Assembly: GCA_958415525.1 (NCBI GenBank)
Contig: CATYZE010000002.1
Location: 78,895 to 142,894 of the forward strand
Source: an uncultured Collinsella sp.
Lineage (GTDB): Bacteria; Actinomycetota; Coriobacteriia; Coriobacteriales; Coriobacteriaceae
DNA: 64,000 bases
Reading direction: 5' to 3'
The notes beneath the pieces are model-generated. The model searched no databases, had not been told where the DNA came from, and saw only the letters and a list, made by a program, of their open reading frames with translations. Positions 63,145 through 64,000 of the stretch are shown piece by piece. The first letter of the stretch is position 1, and each line of letters opens with the position of its first letter. A program made the translations under genes and the position numbers.

Positions 63145-64000
63145 ATGTCTGAGATTTTCGAACCCAAGAACATCATCGTCACGGGCGGCTGCGGCTTCAT
63201 CGGCAGCAACTTCGTGCACTACGTCGTGAACAACCACCCGGGCGTCCACGTGACCGTCCTGGACAAGCTGACCTACGCCGGCAACCCCGAGAACATCGCC
63301 GGGCTGCCCGCCGACCGCGTGGAGCTGGTCGTCGGCGACATCTGCGACGCCGAGCTGCTCGACAGGCTGGTCCCCGGCCACGACGCCATCGTGCACTACG
63401 CCGCGGAGTCCCACAACGACAACTCCATCGCCGACCCGGAGCCCTTCCTTCGCACGAACGTGGAGGGCACCTTCCGCCTGCTGGAGGCCGTCCGCAAATA
63501 CGGAATCCGCTACCACCACGTCTCCACCGACGAGGTCTACGGCGACCTGGCGCTCGACGACCCGGCCAAGTTCACCGAGGAGACGCCCTACAAGCCCAGC
63601 TCCCCGTACAGCTCGACCAAGGCCAGCTCCGACATGCTCGTGCGCGCCTGGACCCGCACCTACGGCCTGCGCACCACGATCTCCAACTGCTCCAACAACT
63701 ACGGCCCCTACCAGCACGTGGAGAAGTTCATCCCCAGGCAGATCACGAACATCATCGACGGCGTGCGCCCCAAGCTCTACGGCCGCGGCGAGAACGTCCG
63801 CGACTGGATCCACACCGAGGACCACTCCAGTGCCGTCTGGGACATCCTCACCAAGGGCCGCATGGGGGAGACCTACCTCATCGGAGCCGACGGCGAGAAG
63901 AACAACATCACGGTCCTGCGCATGATCCTCGAGGCGATGGGGCGCGACCCCGAGGACTTCGACTGGGTCGCCGACCGCCCCGGCCACGACCGCCGCTACG
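63145..64000 (+). CDS. rmlB: dTDP-glucose 4,6-dehydratase (3' end outside window)
   Basis: The first 285 residues of an extended short-chain dehydrogenase are visible. NAD-binding VTGGCGFIGSNF, the HVSTDEVYGDL motif with catalytic Thr-Asp-Glu, and the SPYSSTKASSDML Tyr-Lys pair are present. It converts dTDP-glucose to the 4-keto-6-deoxy sugar on the rhamnose pathway. AGGAGAACCCC precedes ATG 63145. The gene runs off the window edge. Confidence 0.96.
   Translation, partial: MSEIFEPKNIIVTGGCGFIGSNFVHYVVNNHPGVHVTVLDKLTYAGNPENIAGLPADRVELVVGDICDAELLDRLVPGHDAIVHYAAESHNDNSIADPEPFLRTNVEGTFRLLEAVRKYGIRYHHVSTDEVYGDLALDDPAKFTEETPYKPSSPYSSTKASSDMLVRAWTRTYGLRTTISNCSNNYGPYQHVEKFIPRQITNIIDGVRPKLYGRGENVRDWIHTEDHSSAVWDILTKGRMGETYLIGADGEKNNITVLRMILEAMGRDPEDFDWVADRPGHDRRY

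Noticed and set aside
62230..63987. Long minus-strand frame opposite rmlA and rmlB
   Set aside because: Valine/glycine-rich mirror of two well-recognised genes.

Overview
The window reads as the chromosome of a high-GC, strictly anaerobic gut actinobacterium of the Coriobacteriia, most like Collinsella. The evidence is GC-rich codon use, a giant sortase-anchored surface protein, a complete group 4 [NiFe]-hydrogenase (formate hydrogenlyase) locus with a selenocysteine formate dehydrogenase, and gene families typical of gut anaerobes. The genus is an inference; no rRNA gene is present.

Layout: (1) 1-12027, the C-terminal ~4000 residues of a giant surface adhesin (leucine-rich repeats, many GWY-type repeats, three Ig/MBG-like modules, Pro/Asp-rich spacers, LADTG sortase signal). 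(2) 12146-13504 brnQ, then tRNA-Pro and tRNA-Gly, then about 730 bp of unusual non-coding palindromes and a PIN/RelB-type toxin-antitoxin pair. (3) 15690-38169, a selenium/formate/hydrogen island: two polyferredoxins, fdhF with an in-frame UGA and SECIS-like hairpin, hyfABCDEFGHI, hycH, hycI, focA, another molybdopterin oxidoreductase, selA, selB, tRNA-Sec (selC), mobA and a DUF3343 protein. (4) 38424-43795, gdhA and a two-gene xanthine-dehydrogenase-like molybdenum hydroxylase. (5) 43935-52202, housekeeping: tRNA-Leu, tig, clpP, clpX, valS, folC. (6) Minus strand 52308-56730: an M24 peptidase and a three-gene GlpA-like/FAD oxidoreductase/DUF1667 cluster. (7) A zinc-ribbon membrane protein and thrS. 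(8) From 59982, a LoaP (NusG paralog)-led surface-polysaccharide locus: an apparently frameshifted sugar transferase, a family 2 glycosyltransferase, rmlA and a truncated rmlB.

The island is close to self-sufficient. FocA moves formate, FdhF oxidises it using selenocysteine and molybdenum cofactor, the ferredoxin subunits pass electrons to the Hyf hydrogenase and its three antiporter-like membrane subunits, and HycI/HycH mature the large subunit. SelA, SelB and tRNA-Sec supply the selenocysteine decoding that fdhF needs, and MobA finishes the cofactor. selD and the hyp genes are not in the window.

The least explained content is non-coding. There are at least three families of palindromic elements: family A near 14034, 14399, 39902 and 52218; family B as two inverted copies bracketing valS, with a conserved core that shows a compensatory base-pair change and unrelated outer stems; and family C, three tandem stem-loops with identical 25-nt loop lengths at 56896-57113. 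A tRNA-Gly-derived hairpin cassette also lies at 13806-13960. No CRISPR array, rRNA, transposase or prophage was seen.
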